This document shows, in pieces, positions 5,052-5,422 of a DNA stretch of 5,422 bases. Where the stretch lies: NCBI GenBank assembly GCA_937863905.1, contig CALMHV010000257.1:1-5422 (forward strand), written 5' to 3'. The stretch is from an uncultured Bacillota bacterium (lineage in GTDB: Bacteria; Bacillota; Sulfobacillia; UBA995; UBA9673). The notes under the pieces were generated by a model, which saw only the letters and a program-made list of their open reading frames with translations, made no database searches and was not told the DNA's origin. The first letter of the stretch is position 1, and each line of letters begins with the position of its first letter. Position numbers and translations under genes: made by a program.

Positions 5052-5422
5052 GTGGCGAGCAGGCCGATTGTTCTGCTGACTCTAGCCTACGCTTCGGGAG
5101 TGGCGGGCGGGAACCTCCTGCGTCCGGCGCCCTGGCAGCCTTTGGCTCTTGGCCTGGGCTGCCTGGTCCTGACCTGTTGGGCCGGGAAGTCCGGCCGGGG
5201 CGCCGGCGGCTGGAGCCGGGCCCTGTGGCCGGCTGTTCTCGGGGCGGCCTTCTTCGCGGGCGCGGTGCTCTCCGCCGTGGCCTGGGCCAGACTGGACCTC
5301 GCCCCGCAGCCGGCCCGCTGGGCGGTGGTCGAGGGGAGCGTGGTCTCCGAGGCGCGCGCCACCGAGTCGGGGTACCGCTTCCTGCTGCGGGCCACGCGGG
5401 CCGGCCGGTACTGGCGCGCCGG
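5052..5422 (+). CDS. comEC: ComEC/Rec2 DNA-uptake channel protein, N-terminal part only
   Basis: ComEC forms the inner-membrane channel that takes up single-stranded DNA during transformation. Only the first 123 residues are present, because the frame is open to the window edge; the full protein is usually about 700-800 residues. The visible part starts MASRPIVLLTLAYASGVAGG. It has hydrophobic segments at about 5-23, 29-44 and 58-79, then the sequence WAVVEGSVVSEARATESGYR (90-109), which begins the soluble DUF4131 domain of the family. The start GTG 5052 follows a G-rich ribosome site (5039-5044) with 7-nt spacing, and no better in-frame start is visible. The identification rests on this N-terminal pattern and on comEA nearby. 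The competence helicase-like and beta-lactamase-like parts are outside the window. Confidence 0.88.
   Translation, partial: MASRPIVLLTLAYASGVAGGNLLRPAPWQPLALGLGCLVLTCWAGKSGRGAGGWSRALWPAVLGAAFFAGAVLSAVAWARLDLAPQPARWAVVEGSVVSEARATESGYRFLLRATRAGRYWRA

Noticed and set aside
5087..5395. 102-codon minus-strand open frame opposite the start of comEC
   Set aside because: The plus strand reads as the ComEC N terminus with membrane segments. The minus-strand product is Arg/Ala/Pro-rich and unrecognisable.
1..5422. CRISPR arrays, insertion sequences and integration sites at the tRNA
   Set aside because: No spaced direct repeats, transposase or integrase sequence was seen, and no copy of the tRNA 3' end recurs in the window.

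Overview
The window looks like part of a G+C-rich chromosome from a Firmicutes/Bacillota-type bacterium, probably Clostridia-like. This is inferred from a T-box leader ahead of an aminoacyl-tRNA synthetase gene, a sigma-A type promoter, Shine-Dalgarno sites, and the late-competence genes comEA and comEC. I cannot name a genus.

Positions 1-407 are a non-coding leader with dense structure. A promoter (TTGACT, 18 bp, TATAAT) is followed by a leucine-specific T-box riboswitch. Its parts are a very short Stem I with specifier CTC, Stem II, a Stem IIA/B pseudoknot, Stem III, the T-box/antiterminator and an intrinsic terminator. Between Stem III and the T-box sequence sits a complete, canonical tRNA-Ala(GGC) gene at 228-303, with encoded CCA and the G3:U70 alanine identity pair. 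The four bases just before it (TGGT) can pair with its ACCA end, giving an 11-bp continuous helix. This tRNA nested inside a T-box is the most unusual thing in the window.

Positions 408-2939 encode leucyl-tRNA synthetase (leuS), the expected target of the riboswitch. Positions 2940-3073 are intergenic and hold several G+C-rich hairpins.

Positions 3074-3745 encode ComEA, a membrane-anchored DNA-binding protein of the DNA uptake machinery. The start of comEC, the DNA-uptake channel, lies at 5052 and runs off the right edge. The two competence genes are separated by a gene on the opposite strand (3762-4994) for a DUF401-family polytopic membrane protein. It converges on comEA with a 16-bp gap and diverges from comEC with a 57-bp gap, so comEA and comEC cannot be simply adjacent in an operon here.

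Functionally, the left part is translation-supply control (leucine-tRNA charging sensed by the leader, LeuRS made in response, with a tRNA-Ala on the same transcript). The right part is DNA uptake plus one membrane protein of unknown substrate.
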